A stretch of DNA of 64,000 bases from Beta vulgaris subsp. vulgaris. Taxonomy: Eukaryota > Streptophyta > Magnoliopsida > Caryophyllales > Amaranthaceae. This document shows positions 36,006-47,804 of the stretch, piece by piece. The translations under genes were made by a program, and so were the position numbers. Numbering within the stretch: position 1 is the first letter of the stretch; every line of letters starts with the position of its first letter. The stretch is taken from NCBI RefSeq assembly GCF_026745355.1, contig NC_079207.1, positions 31,664,408-31,728,407 on the forward strand. The letters are read 5' to 3'. Below the pieces are notes generated by a model. That model did not search any database. It was not told the origin of the DNA and saw only the letters and a list, made by a program, of their open reading frames with translations.

Positions 36006-37368
36006 TCTTTTGACTACAAATAGGTAAATATTTGAAATTAGTAATGATGATAAATCACATATATATTATCTCCCCCTGATTTATATCATTATTATTATAG
36101 ATAAATAATACACAAAAAAAAAACTAAAATAGCGTACAACAATAATGAAGCTAAGCAAAAAAAGACAAGAAAATACAAAAAATAGAAACAAAATAAAACA
36201 AGTGAATAAAAAAAAAACTTCCTAAAATGCACTTAAAGACAAAAAAAATTGATATTCATGTGCATTTTTCGCCATTCTTCCGGGGGAAATTTTTTTTTTT
36301 TTGTCTCCTATTTATGTATTAGGAGATATATCATTAATGCCATGAGGAGGAAAAAGAAACCGGCTATAAGAAATAAGTAGAGTTTTATTTTCCTAAAATC
36401 CTCTTCAAAAGAGAAGATGAGGTGGAGGACGGTTGTGTCGGCGTTAAACATGGTGGCCGGAAGGTTGAGGAAGAAGAAAAAATTTGTGGGTTTAGAGAAA
36501 AAAAATCGGAAGAAGATAAGGGATATGTGGTGAAAATGGGGATGGTAATCCGCTTTTATAAAGGGTTATCCCTAACTGTGCAGTTCATATACAGTTAAAA
36601 AATATACAACGCAATAAAATTCTAATATTGACAAATATATATTAGAGCATGCTAGTAAATTGGTAATATAATATATGTAACTATAAATGCAAAAAAAAGT
36701 AGAAGATTAGAGACAATAATATATAATAATGTTCTGAATGCTTGTTCCCTGCATACATACGAACATTATTGCACATATAAGACAATAATAATGCTATCAC
36801 TTCACTAGGCCGTCCATATAGGTGGCAATAAAAAAATATTAACCTGTCCATATAGGCGGTTCAAGAGTAAATAAATAAAATAACGTAAATAAAATGTCCT
36901 TGCCCTCCATGAAGGTGGCGTTAAAATTATTTGTTTTCTGCGTTAGTAGTATGGTGACGTTTACTACTAGTTTCTTCCTGTTCATCTCTATCTCTTTTAT
37001 TACTGGTGGGGGTTGATTTTCACTGGTTGTATAGGAGGGTTATTATTGGTGTTGGGAACAGGAGTTTGTGGGTTTTCTCTGGTATGAGTATTTGTACCGT
37101 CATTAAGGTTATTGGGTCGGGGCTGTCTTATAGTTCCCCTTGTTGGGTTGGTAGTGAATGGCACATTGTTTCGCTCTATCCAAAAATAAACACCCGAGAC
37201 AGAGACATTGTGTAAAACAATGTTAATCTCGTTACTTTGTTGATCCATGTTCGGATAGTAAAGAGTTGGGCTTCGAAAAGAAAATTTAAACTTAAAACAG
37301 AATGGATGTAAAGATTTTAAAGATACCTTAAAAAAAAATTGGTAGCAAACTCGTGCTGATAACTTATT
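36006..37368 (-). other. 5' leader of the copia element
   Basis: The region between the 5' LTR and gag, 1.36 kb. TTATCAGCACGAGTTT directly follows the LTR and should hold the primer binding site. An 82-codon minus-strand frame (37248-37000) begins MDQQSNEINIVLHNVSVSG; it has no recognised domain. The rest is AT-rich. Confidence 0.55.
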
Positions 37369-37607
37369 GTGAGAAATATGGAGAGAGAGAAGCTATATAT
37401 CAGAGAGTGTATTGTATTCGTATTGATGTAAAACTGATTTCTTACATCGATGGTATTTATAAGCAAAATTTTTCTACTGTGCACAATTGTAAAATTCAAC
37501 GATAGCGCGCGGCGGAAGAAATGTTACCTAACATGCATTACATGCATGCAGCAAATGTGGACTTCACATGTGAACAATGGAATTTTCCATTCCACTGTTT
37601 CTTAACA
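37369..37607 (-). repeat. 5' LTR of the copia element
   Basis: 239 bp. In element orientation it starts TGTTAAGAAACAGTGG, has a TATAAATACC box, and ends TTTCTCACA. Confidence 0.9.
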
Positions 37608-38059
37608 TCTGTAAAAATTTTAACTCTCTGTTTATAATACCTCAACCTTTCATCATTATTTTTTTATAATTTGGGGGCCAATTTTTCAACAGGACCTCCA
37701 AAATATTTTTAAGACGGCCCTGCAAAGAGGCATTTTGAGCAAGTAGTGACGAGTGACGACTATATGGTTATACTAAGAAAGTAAAAGAAAATAATTGTCG
37801 CGCGATACCCATGTAATCTCATAAATCTTAAAATATAAACTTTTTCACTTAAAAAATAGATGACATGGTTTTGACTTTTGCACTATTGGCATACACTCAT
37901 TTGACAGTACGTAAGGAAAAATATAGTCATGTATGATTTTGTTAGATTCGTCTTGATATATATACTTTCTGAATATCAATTTTTTATAATTTTTACATGT
38001 AAGGAATTAGGGATATTAATAGTTAAAGTTATGCAATAAAACAAAAAAAGATGTTAGAG
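37608..38059. other. Intergenic with a Stowaway-derived scrap
   Basis: Positions of about 37905-38035 match the interior of the Stowaway copy at 9203-9458 (ATATAGTCATGTATGATTTT, GTTAGATTCGTCTTGA, AAGGAATTAGGGATATTAA). The terminal repeats are not visible. Nothing else is recognised. Confidence 0.5.
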
Positions 38060-38822
38060 AGAGAAAATGCTCCCAAGCAACCGAAGCCTAGCAAAAAGCC
38101 CCAATTCAATTTTCCCCAAATCTACTCTTTTGATCTTCTCCTTTCTATGAAATTTCTCATCATTACTCCCTCTGCTAGTATTAGGCAGAAGAGTAAGCGT
38201 CTCTTGTTATGGTTGCTTTTGATTGCAACCTTAATCAGTGTTATTAGTACCTCTCTGAAGTTTCCCCCAATTCAATTTCGTAGCTCTAGGGCTAGCGAAT
38301 CATCATTTCGAGTTTTGCAGAGTAGTAAAGTACTTTCGTGGAGTGTTAATTCGGCTAATCTTCCCTACGGAACTTCTCAAAAGGCTTTTAATTGGATTAG
38401 GAGTTTCTCTTTCCTCGAATTCAAGATTAAATTAGGGTGGGAGGCTAAGGTTTCTTAGGGTAGTGTATTTAATGCGTTTGTGAGGTCTTTTCTCTTTTCT
38501 GTTATGGTGTGCTGCAGTGGTGTTAATTCCACCTTTTTTGGATTGCTTTCGAAGCTAGTAGGCGTTAATTCTACAGACCTAGTGTTGCAGATGAAGTTCG
38601 ATAGTTTTTTGATGGTTCTAATGCATTTAATGCGATGGAATTACTCATCTTGCAAGCTGGTGCCCATTACAGCCAAAATATTCAAGTCAGGTATTAGAGT
38701 TGGCCTATAAAAGGCAAATTTTGGTAGGTTTTCTCTTCACTCCTCCTTCTCTCAGTCATTCTTCTTTCTTAATATGCTCTTTGTCAAGTCTTAAATTCTC
38801 TAAGAATTCGTTTTCATTTATT

Positions 38823-40418
38823 ATGGCAAATCCCCCTTCTTTTAAGAATGCAATTCTAGCTAACCCTAATCCTTATTCTACTGAAATTCTGAATGGAAAA
38901 ATTTCTGGTGTTAGTCAATCTGCTAGTCCTACTGTCCTCCATTCCCAGTCATGACCCCCCCTCCCACCTTCCCTGAATATGTTGTGCTAGATGATCTTCC
39001 CCAGGTCAAAATTGATATAGAAGAATTATCTAAAACTTGCTTGTTTGCAAAAATGCATTATGCCCCTTGATGTTCGAACTATTAGAGCTCGTTCAAAGGC
39101 ATATTGGAAATTCATAAAAGTTGATGTTGATTATCTTGAAATGGGTAATCACTGGTAATTATTAAAGTTCTCTAACCTTGTTAATGTTTCTCTTGTCTGG
39201 AATGAGAGACCTCGGCATGTCCAAGGTGATTTGCTCATTCTTCAGCCTTGGAAGCCTTTTTTTTACCCTTATCTTGAAGAGATAAAATGGGTGGATCTTT
39301 GGGTGAGAATTCCTCGCCTCCTTACTTAGCTCCTTAATTTTGATTATATTGCTAACCTGCTAGCAGCTAATGATATAGGGGCTTTGCTCAAGCTTAATCA
39401 AAGCTCTGTGTTAAAAAACAATATTCGATTTGCTCGTGCATGTGTTAGAGTGAATATTCAAGGTCCCCTCCTTGAGTTTGCAGAGTTGGTGATTTAGTGC
39501 ATGGCTATGTTATCTGGTATGAAGATTTCTCCTCTCGTTGTTCTTTTTGTGGGGAGATATCCCATGAAATTGATGCTTGTCCCCTTTTGACTTCCCCTAA
39601 GAAAGAAATCATGGTTCAGTTGCTTAAGAATCCTAAACAGAAAGATCTTTTTCTCGCCATGGCTAAGGCCTCTGGCCAAGAAATCCATGAGTCCGCTGCA
39701 TAGCAAGCTAAAGTGGTTCATGTTCAATCCAAACATTTTAAAAAAGTGTCCCAAACCCTTAATTGTCTGCTGCACCTCCTTTAAAGAATCTTGTTTCAGC
39801 TGGTATTCTCCCTACTCCTAGAAAGACATGTCTTGTGTTCAAAGATAATGCCCCTGGTGGTACGGGCATTGTTGTTGTTAAGCTCCCTCCCCCTCATGTG
39901 TATGGGAAGGGTAAAGGTGAATTGGTAGTCATCAACCCGGCTGTTTTAGATGACTCCTCTGATGATGAGGCCACAATTATGGCACCTCTAGTCCCTCTCC
40001 ACCTTCCTGAACCAGTGGGACAAGAGATTGAGTATGCTGGTGAGAGTTTGTTCCCCTTTGCTCTCCTGCTCCTTTGAGAGTCTTCTGTCCCTCTGAGCTT
40101 GTAAGTGAGTCTCAGCTCAAAGCTCACCAAGGCTTTTCTGAGCACTGCCTAGATGATATTGACTCTGGTAAGAATGATGATACTACCTTCTTGGTTGATC
40201 CAAAAGACTCTGAAAGCTTTGGTGAGCTTAACTCTCTAGCTGATCACTCCTTTCATTCATTGCACTCTGATAGCTCCATTGTTAAGCAAATAGAGCATTT
40301 GGGGATGGACCTCTCTCTCCCAGTCATTCTCTCTTCCCAATCTGGTTCTATAAGGAGGAGGGTTGACAACATGGAGAGTGATGATGCCTCCTGTGCTCTG
40401 AAGAGGAAGAGAAACTAA
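38823..40418 (+). pseudogene. LINE ORF1 remnant (DUF4283/CCHC type)
   Basis: The ATG at 38823 reads MANPPSFKNAILANPNP. After a frameshift near 38945 the frame shows QGDLLILQPWKPFFYPYLEE, VDLWVRIPRLL and IRFARACVRVNIQGPLLEF, the plant LINE ORF1 (DUF4283) core. A zinc knuckle CSFCGEISHEIDAC (39540-39580) follows after another break. The C-terminal part is acidic and low in complexity. At least three stops or frameshifts are present. Confidence 0.82.
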
Positions 40419-40439
40419 TCTGGGTAGCTCCTATCTTTT

Positions 40440-41160
40440 TGTCAAAGTGATCATGATTAAATAGTTTAATTATGTCGATTGCTTCATGGAATAGTTTAAT
40501 TACCTTGACACGTAAGTTAGCGGTACTACGACGACGTCTCAAATCTTGGTGCCTTGATAGGAAATTATTCTGGGTATTAATTGGAAAAGTCTATTTGATC
40601 AGCTACAACACTATGGAAACCAAGTCCAAACGAAGGAGCAAGGAATGGAATTTCTACATCATCAACATGCTCTCCAACAGGATTCGACGTTGGCTTTCAG
40701 TTATTGGCATCAACGTCTCAAGTCTAATCTTATTCAAGTGGGGGATTTGCCTTCCAAGGTTTTGTTTTGACATCTGCACCTGAAAAAACAACAAAACCAT
40801 ATATACATGTTGCAAAATGATAATGGCGAATGGCTTACTCAACAAGAAGAACTCGATGTTGTCATCCAACAACACTTTAAAACATTGCTTTCTTCGAATG
40901 GTGGGGAGGTCGATATACAGTCTAATCATAACGAGGCAATTGGCTTGGTCTTACGCGAACTTCACTTACCAACAATTACGCCAACAGACGTCGATTGTTT
41001 GCTAAAACCTTTAACACAGGAGGAAGTAAAAGATACTCTTTTCACCTTAGCAGAGGCGGAGGGACATCAATATCAAATGGACAATTGAACAAATCATACA
41101 CTTGGCCAAGAACTTTACATCGTGCAAAGTGATGAAAGTCCCTCGACTACAGGTAATGCA
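40440..41160 (+). pseudogene. LINE ORF2 remnant
   Basis: Fragments read QRLKSNLIQVGDLPSKVLF, NGEWLTQQEELDVVIQQHFK and ELHLPTITPTDVDCLLKPLT with EEVKDTLF, the region between endonuclease and reverse transcriptase in plant L1-type ORF2. Catalytic motifs are absent and frames are interrupted. Confidence 0.78.
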
Positions 41161-41530
41161 GGCTCACCAACTGGCACAATGGTGTCGCAAACACCATATA
41201 GACTATGGCTGACGCATTATCATCACCTTATGTTTTTAGTTGCTTTTTCGTTTTATTTGTACGTTCCTAGGATGTCAAAACAAAAAAAAAATTATATTGA
41301 TGATGGCAGTACTTTTTTTTTAAATTGTCATAAATAAGATATGAATAAAATAGTATTAAAAGAGGAGAGAGTGACACATAACATCTTGTAATTCTTGCCC
41401 ACTTTTTAATTTACTTACTGAGTCGTGTACCCACCTTGGTCCACATTAACTCCATTGTACTCAACCTTATCTCAACCATGAGATGAAATTTATTTTTTCT
41501 ATCCTTTAAGTTTGCCCCAAATTGAATGGG

Positions 41531-42060
41531 CATTAATATTTACCGTCCGTATTTACTTAAAATCCTTCGTATTTTTTTCAAAATTTTCCTAAACTACCCC
41601 TCACTCACACTCTCTCTCTCTCCTCCTCTCACTCTCACTTTCTCTCACCCCAACCACCACGGACAACCACCACCACTTGAATCAACACCACCACCAACAC
41701 CGGTACCACCGCGATTTTTTTTTCAAAAATGACAGAGGAAACGAGCAGAATTTTCGTTTCCTCCATGGAGGAAACGAAAATCTGCTTCGTTATGGAGGAA
41801 ACGAAAATTCTGCTCGTTTTCTCTTTCTGTCATTTTTGAAAAAAAATTCGCGATGGTGATAGTTCCGATGTGGTGGTGGTACCGGTGTGGTGGTGATTTC
41901 GACGATGGTGGTTTCAGTGTGGTGGTGGTTTCGATGATGGTGGTTCCAGTGGTAGTGGTTGAAGTGAGGTGAGAGAAAGTGAGAATGAGAGTGAGAAGAG
42001 GGGAGATAAAAAGAGTGAATACGAGCGATTTTTAGTAAATACGAACGATAAATAGCGAAT
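41531..42060. repeat. Fold-back element (about 0.5-kb hairpin)
   Basis: The two halves are reverse complements of each other over about 250 bp each. The outer ends are CGTCCGTATTTACTTAAAAT and TTTTTAGTAAATACGAACG, followed by CT-rich and GA-rich arms, then CCACCACC and GGTGGTGG tracts, and inner arms with CAGAATTTTCGTTTCCTCC and its complement. The turn is near 41780. Several weak frames inside are not genes. A MITE or fold-back transposon is likely, but no clear target duplication was found. Confidence 0.85.
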
Positions 42061-42509
42061 AGGTTTTCAAGTTCTTTCTTCGAGTTTATCTTGTCTCAAC
42101 TTCATCACAAAAAGTTAAACATGGAACCGACTACAACTTTATTCTTACATTTACTCTATTCCATTTCACCACTTTCATCTTTTGTTAACAGTGAACACCG
42201 CCCAACAAAAATTTTAAAAAGTGAACGCTCGATGACAAATAAAAGAGATACACAACTAAACTATTACCTCGATCCAGAGTCAATAATGTGCGGTCTTGAA
42301 TATAGGATACCAGGGTAAAGTGTAATTTTCTTTCTAGTATACATTAACTAATTCGGCCAAAATTTTCTAGCATTATCAAAAAAGAAAATGTAAAAGGAAA
42401 GAACATTTGAGCAAGTACATAGCACGAAAACAAGTAGACGAAGAATAAAAAGCACAATAAACAAGAAAATCTGTTAAAGTTGTGGCAGACCCTGTTACAT
42501 TAAGCCTTC
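42061..42509. other. Intergenic, 3' side of the PPR gene
   Basis: AT-rich; it would contain the 3' UTR of the minus-strand PPR gene. No other feature was recognised. Confidence 0.35.
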
Positions 42510-44354
42510 CTACTCAAGCTCCATATCCTCAGGTCGAAACTCTAAAGAATGCATTAGCTTGGATAAACTTCTCAAGCATACATATATTTCCTCTGTCTCA
42601 CAATGCCTTTGATCCATTGAATAGAATTCAACCACTTTGTCATGAATCTCTATCATGCTACAGCCAGGCATCTTCCTAAATCTAGTATCCCTCATGGCAA
42701 GTTTTAGCTTAGGCACAGTTTTCCATTCCCCAGCCTCTCCATGCATGTTTGACAATATAAGGTAGTATGCTGGATTACCTGGTTCAAGCTTCATTAGTTG
42801 TTCAAGAGCGATCTCAGCTATCGCCGCATTTTTGTAAATCCGAGATGCCCCGAGTAAACAGGCCCATATGACCGTATCTGCCTCCATGGGCATCATTTTG
42901 ACGATATTAAGAGCTTCGGTGAGATGACCTGATCGAGCATATAAATCAATCAGACAACCATAGTGTTCAATTTGAGGGTTGACGGAATAATCAGCCATGC
43001 TCTGAAAATAAGTCAGCCCCTCCTCAACTAGACCAATATGAGTGCAGGCACAAAGAACACCCAGAAAACTGACTCCGTCAGGTTGTACCCTGCCGTTTTT
43101 CATCTGATCAAACAGCACTAAGGCTTCAGAGGCATGACCATGCATCGCTAAGCCACCAATAATGGTGTTCCAAGATACCAAATCTCTCTTGACTAAGCCC
43201 TTAAACACATACATAGCATTTTCAATGTGTCCACATTTTGCATACATGTCCATCAGAGCATTTTCAACCTGTATATTTCCTTCGTATCCAATACGCTGGG
43301 CGTATATATGCAACCACATTCCTAAATCAAGTGCTCCCAGCCTTGCACATGCTAACGACACAGTAACCAAGGTAGCATTATCTGGAAGCACCTCAGCCTC
43401 AGACAGCATCCTCTGGAAAGTGGTCAAAACTTCAAAGAAACGACCAAGTTTTGCATATGCACAAATGAGTATATTCCAAGAAAAAATATTTCTCTTTGGC
43501 ATTACTTCAAACAATTCTTCGCAAGCCTTGATCTTCCCATTATTTGCATACCCGTTCAATATTGTATTCCAAGACATTGTATCCTTGTGTGGCATATTGT
43601 CAAAGAGCTTGTGTGCAGTTTCCATATCTCCAATCTCAATGTATCCCGAGATCATAGTGTTCCATAAGACAACATCTCTCTCTGAAGTCAAGTCAAAAAG
43701 TTCCCTTGCTGATTTCAAGTTGCCATAGAGAATAAACCCATTAATCATTAAAGTCCAAGTAACAATATTTCGAAAAGGTATCTCACCAAACACCTTATAC
43801 GCTAATTCAACTTTACCAGCACGTGAGTACATATCAATTAATGTATTACCCACAAACGTGTTTGTTTTAAAACCATTCTTAATCGCAAGAGAATGAGCTT
43901 GCTCACCTTCACACAGTGCCACCAACTTCCCACAAGATTTCAAAATCATAGGAAATGTACAACAGCTTGGCTTTATATGGAATTCCATCATTTTCCCGAA
44001 CAAAGAAATAACTTCTTTGTGCTCTCCATTTTGGCTATATCCCTTGAACATCACATTGTATATTACAACATCTGGATCAAGCATTTGATCAAACAAGCAG
44101 CGAGCATATCTAACATGCCTCAATTCTGCAGACTGGGCAATGAGTCTTGGGACTACATAGTAGCTATGCTGAAGCCCGTGAATAATGACTTGAGCTTGTA
44201 TTTGGTACACGTTTTTTATTTTCTTACATGTTTGCAGTAATGAGATGAACTTCTCTTCCAATAGAATGTGCAATGGCTTTTGAGCTGTCGCCAGAGGAAT
44301 GTTCACCGTGCGTTTTCCATGTACTGCAAAAAATAGAAAATTTGAGGCAACCAA
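42510..44354 (-). CDS. PLS-class pentatricopeptide repeat protein, E/E+ type
   Basis: PPR proteins bind organellar RNA; E-class members usually act in RNA editing, splicing or stability in mitochondria or chloroplasts. The 614-residue frame has no intron and no break. PPR units run from about residue 60 to 490, for example DVVIYNVMFKGYSQNGEHKE (94-113), TWTLMINGFILYGN, DVVLWNTMISGYIEIGDME, DTMSWNTILNGYANNGK, LVSWNTIIGGLAMHGHASEA and HYGCLIDLYARSGHLTEA. The E region starts at VIWACLLGASRIYKN (about 496), continues through GNPAYYLILSNMHGEAGEW and PGCSMIEI, and an E+-like tail follows to LEFRPEDMELE. There is no DYW domain, so any editing deaminase would have to act in trans. The N-terminus is hydrophobic then basic, fitting an organelle targeting signal (inferred). 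The ATG at 44354 is the first in frame. Confidence 0.95.
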   Translation of the reverse strand: MVASNFLFFAVHGKRTVNIPLATAQKPLHILLEEKFISLLQTCKKIKNVYQIQAQVIIHGLQHSYYVVPRLIAQSAELRHVRYARCLFDQMLDPDVVIYNVMFKGYSQNGEHKEVISLFGKMMEFHIKPSCCTFPMILKSCGKLVALCEGEQAHSLAIKNGFKTNTFVGNTLIDMYSRAGKVELAYKVFGEIPFRNIVTWTLMINGFILYGNLKSARELFDLTSERDVVLWNTMISGYIEIGDMETAHKLFDNMPHKDTMSWNTILNGYANNGKIKACEELFEVMPKRNIFSWNILICAYAKLGRFFEVLTTFQRMLSEAEVLPDNATLVTVSLACARLGALDLGMWLHIYAQRIGYEGNIQVENALMDMYAKCGHIENAMYVFKGLVKRDLVSWNTIIGGLAMHGHASEALVLFDQMKNGRVQPDGVSFLGVLCACTHIGLVEEGLTYFQSMADYSVNPQIEHYGCLIDLYARSGHLTEALNIVKMMPMEADTVIWACLLGASRIYKNAAIAEIALEQLMKLEPGNPAYYLILSNMHGEAGEWKTVPKLKLAMRDTRFRKMPGCSMIEIHDKVVEFYSMDQRHCETEEIYVCLRSLSKLMHSLEFRPEDMELE

Positions 44355-45255
44355 TTAAGATAACAAAAGCTTTCAAACACAAGTACTCAAAATAATAAGA
44401 AACCAGATGCCCAAAATTAAGAGTTATATATACTTTGCAAACCCACTCTAAGGGATAATTTGAGATTATGAGCAAACTCTTCTAGTTTAGACCCCAAAAT
44501 TTTTGTGGAAGAGTTCAGTAGCCAAATATTATGTATCTTCAAAAATCAAGTTTTCTGGTCATCTCCTAAAGTTCAGTTGGCAGAACTGACAAAATCCATT
44601 CCCAATGTAGATTCTTCTTACTAATTTCTGAATGCCCCTCCCCCAACTAACTTGCTATTTATTACATGAATTTCTTCACTTGCGTTCCTAACAGACTTCC
44701 ACCAAAAGACATAATTATCCCTCAATAGCTAATTCCTTTAAAGGACCCACTAAACCCCAAGAGGCCAAGAGTCCTCACAGCTCCTTCTTCCTTGACTATG
44801 TAATAAGGACAGGACATCGGGTTAGATTCATTGCAGGCTTTATTACATCAGTATATCATAAAACATATAATAACATGGAGGATATTTGAATAATATCTTT
44901 ATTAGCATCTGCTTTACTACCTTCCCAACACCTATTGTTAGGCATCTACAACTTCAGAACACAAACATTAGTGACTAGTAAGTACAATGCTGTGAAAGTC
45001 CCAAATGCTGAAAATGATAGCACAAAAACATCATTTCTTCTGATGACCAAGGTTAATATGCAGGAAAGATTCACAAAAATTTTCAATCCGGCTACGTAAG
45101 ACAAGAGCAATAACCACCAAACTCCTTCAGTCATGGCCTCTTTGCTAGGTGATAATAATTAATGGTAATGCGTATAAATTATAGGGAAATTCTACATGGT
45201 AGCCTCCTACTTTCAATTTTTCTATTTGGTGGCAGGCCAAAAAAAAGCTATACAA
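44355..45255. other. Upstream region of the PPR gene
   Basis: It would hold the promoter and 5' UTR. The sequence is AT-rich with no recognised gene; a minus-strand frame at 44946-45134 is hydrophobic but shows no domain. A possible MITE end, GGTAGCCTCCTACTTTCA, lies near 45200. Confidence 0.35.
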
Positions 45256-45345
45256 AGTGACATCCTACTTTAAGCAAATATACTTGGTGACCCTAATCCA
45301 CTCAAAACATGGCTAAGTACCCAATTAAAGCTGAATTACTAACAT

Positions 45346-47804
45346 GCCCCTAAGGTAATGATGTATTTAATCTACTAAAAGACTAAATTAGGGTGCGGAA
45401 GCTAACATAAATTAAAGGATAGTACTTAGTTGATTTCCGATAAAGAATTTAATCACCACGAATATCAAACTAAGGGTTGGATAGGCTTTTATGTCAATTC
45501 TATAAAGAATTTAATCACCAAGAATAACATAAAAGGTTCGAATTGTTTGATTAGCATAAAGGCTAAGCCACCAACTAAACAAAACAAAACTGGATAGTAC
45601 TTAGTTTATTCAATGGTAAAGGCAAAGCCACCACAAGGAACAAAACTAAGAGTTTTGAATGCATAAAGGCAGAGCCACCAACATTCAAGAGGATTTGGGT
45701 AAACACTCAAATTCACGAAATCATTATTATTCACCATCTAAATTCGAACTACATAGACCCTATTTATACTAGTTTAATTATGCTAATCCTAGTAGGAAAG
45801 ACATAACCTAATGCTACTAGGAAAACATAATAAACTATAACCCTAATAGGCTTAGGACAAGTCCCTAAGTCCTATACTCTCTAGACTCTTTGAATCATGT
45901 AAAATCCATCGTTTTAAGAACGTAGGCAAAACCATGATTCCTAATACAAGTAGAACTAGGAAAGCAATAAAGATATGAGTTCTAACATAACTAGAACTCT
46001 ACACACTTCTATTTGACATCATGACTCAAGAGTATCCAAGAACAAGTATCCACATCATCTCATGCATCATATTGAATAATCTAAGTTCTATCTTGGCTAC
46101 TTGGTTCGAATAATTACTTAGCTTCCGCATTGTTATTTGATCTTAGAAAATTAAATACATCAATTAATTATCACAAAACAAAAAAAACCCTCCTCCATTG
46201 ATTAAAAATCATGTTTCTCCTCCAAACACTGTCTTAATTAAGCAAATGCTAAAATTCAACAAGTTGCAAGAAGGCCGTGTTCAATATCATGATTCATTGG
46301 ATATATGCTCCTCCAAACTCTGTTAAATTCTAGTTTATCAACTTTTTCTTTCAAGCAACAGCAGGTTTCACAAATGCAGAAAACAATTCTCGGATATCAT
46401 TATGAACCATGCTCTATATCTAGTTGCTTTTATATATCCTCCAAGAGCAATAGAGTCCTCCCTGAGACCATTAACAAAAATCAAGCTCTAACTTCAACTT
46501 GCTTGTGTCTACCCTCCTAAACTTAACATCAAACATAACCACTCCAACTACAGTAATAATAGTAAAAAGAAAGTGAATTCAAACTTACTCAACTAAGAAA
46601 TAATTCACCAGAGTATAAATCTAATATCAAAACTAAGACTCAATCCAATTAGCACAATCAATAGCCAATTCCAAACTCCCCAATACAACGTCAACCACAA
46701 CAACAAAACAACAACCAATAACGACTACTCCCAATAGCTACCACCACAATAATAACTACTACAACAGCGCAATAACAACAATAACAACAATAACAACATA
46801 CTACAAGAATTCAATAACTTAACATAACTAAAGCCAATTTTAGCTCAATCAATAATCAATGACTTCAATCAGTTCTTAGGTCCAAATACTTAGACTAACC
46901 TAATTTCTAATTTACAAATCGTGCTTCAATTACTAATAAAGGAGTTTGAATAAGATACCTTGGCTCTACTAGGAGCAGCGAAGAACAAGGGACAGAGGGG
47001 TTGAGGGATGGTTTCGAAGCTTCAGTGCACAGCGGAGAGCACCGTCAACCACAATAACAGCGGCAGCAGCGGCTGAACACAACAACCAGCAGCAGAACCA
47101 CCAACAACCACAACCACGATGGCATTGGCGCACGAAGAGCAGTGCTGCACAACAACACTCGCGTAAACAACAAACGAAGAGAGAAAGATAGGGGCAACGT
47201 AATCCGGCGAGACGAGAGCAGCAGCGAGCGGTGGCCGAAGGCGGTGCGACGTTCACCGGTTCTCGATGCAACAGCCAGAACGAACCACGAACCAGAGGAC
47301 GAAGAATAAGACCAACAACCAGACAAACGAGGAGAGAGAAACGTGAGCTACCGGTATAGCTCCGGCGAGCTTCAGGACGACGAAGGAGGCGGCCTGACCC
47401 GAGGCAACAACGGGCCGAGGAAGGGGGGGCGAGAGCGTTTCACGGGGTCTGGGGTTTTTGGGTGAAAAGGGTTTTGGGGTTTTCTAAACAACGGACAGGA
47501 TGGGGGATATTTGGGTTTATCTAACCGACCAGGAAATAAAAAAGAGGGTTTTGGGTTTTACTTCCCAACCAACAAGGGGGATATCGGGTTTTCTTTTTTG
47601 GCAACTACTCCCTACTCAACTAATTATGGATATCGATAATCTAAAATAAAATGATAAGAATAAGTTCAAACAATTAAATAAGTAAAATATTACAAACACT
47701 ACAAATGTTTCAAACTTAAATGAAATAAGAATCTTCAAAATGTAATTAACTTAATAATTATATTTAGCTTTTAAATAAACGTTTTTAAGAACAGAGCTAT
47801 TACA
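45346..47804 (-). mobile_element. Probable long solo LTR
   Basis: Read on the minus strand it starts TGTAATAGCTCTG at 47804, followed by AT-rich sequence, CCC-rich leader-like sequence and a GC-rich stretch (47440-46970), ending in AT-rich sequence. This order matches the solo LTRs at 17234 and 20175. The other border could not be found (a copy of the CCAGG flank is missing), so the call is tentative. Frames at 46969-47326 overlap and show no domain. Confidence 0.4.
46685..46810. repeat. CAA/AAT-type microsatellite tract
   Basis: Runs of CAACAACAAAACAAC and AATAACAACAATAACAAC with interruptions. Confidence 0.8.

Larger units (their letters stand above)
30991..37607 (-). mobile_element. Ty1/copia retrotransposon, broken and rearranged
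   Basis: LTRs of about 239 bp lie at 37369-37607 (5') and 30991-31224 (3'). Outside them are TCTCT and TCTGT, a possible decayed 5-bp duplication. Going down the minus strand come gag with a CCHC knuckle, protease/pre-integrase, integrase, reverse transcriptase and RNase H pieces, in the order integrase before reverse transcriptase that defines copia. All coding parts are broken by stops and frameshifts. Near the 3' LTR a piece of reverse transcriptase is inverted and about 0.5 kb of foreign sequence is present. Confidence 0.92.
38060..41290 (+). mobile_element. Decayed L1-type LINE
   Basis: The order is a 5' region, an ORF1 with a CCHC knuckle, a short ORF2 remnant and an A-rich tail (41278-41290). 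The left border is not sharp. A TATA-like CCTATAAAAGGC at about 38703 and a pyrimidine-rich stretch precede ORF1. Most of ORF2 (endonuclease and catalytic reverse transcriptase) is missing. Confidence 0.75.

Noticed and set aside
43162..44240. Plus-strand frames of 188 and 115 codons
   Set aside because: They are antisense shadows of the intact PPR gene.
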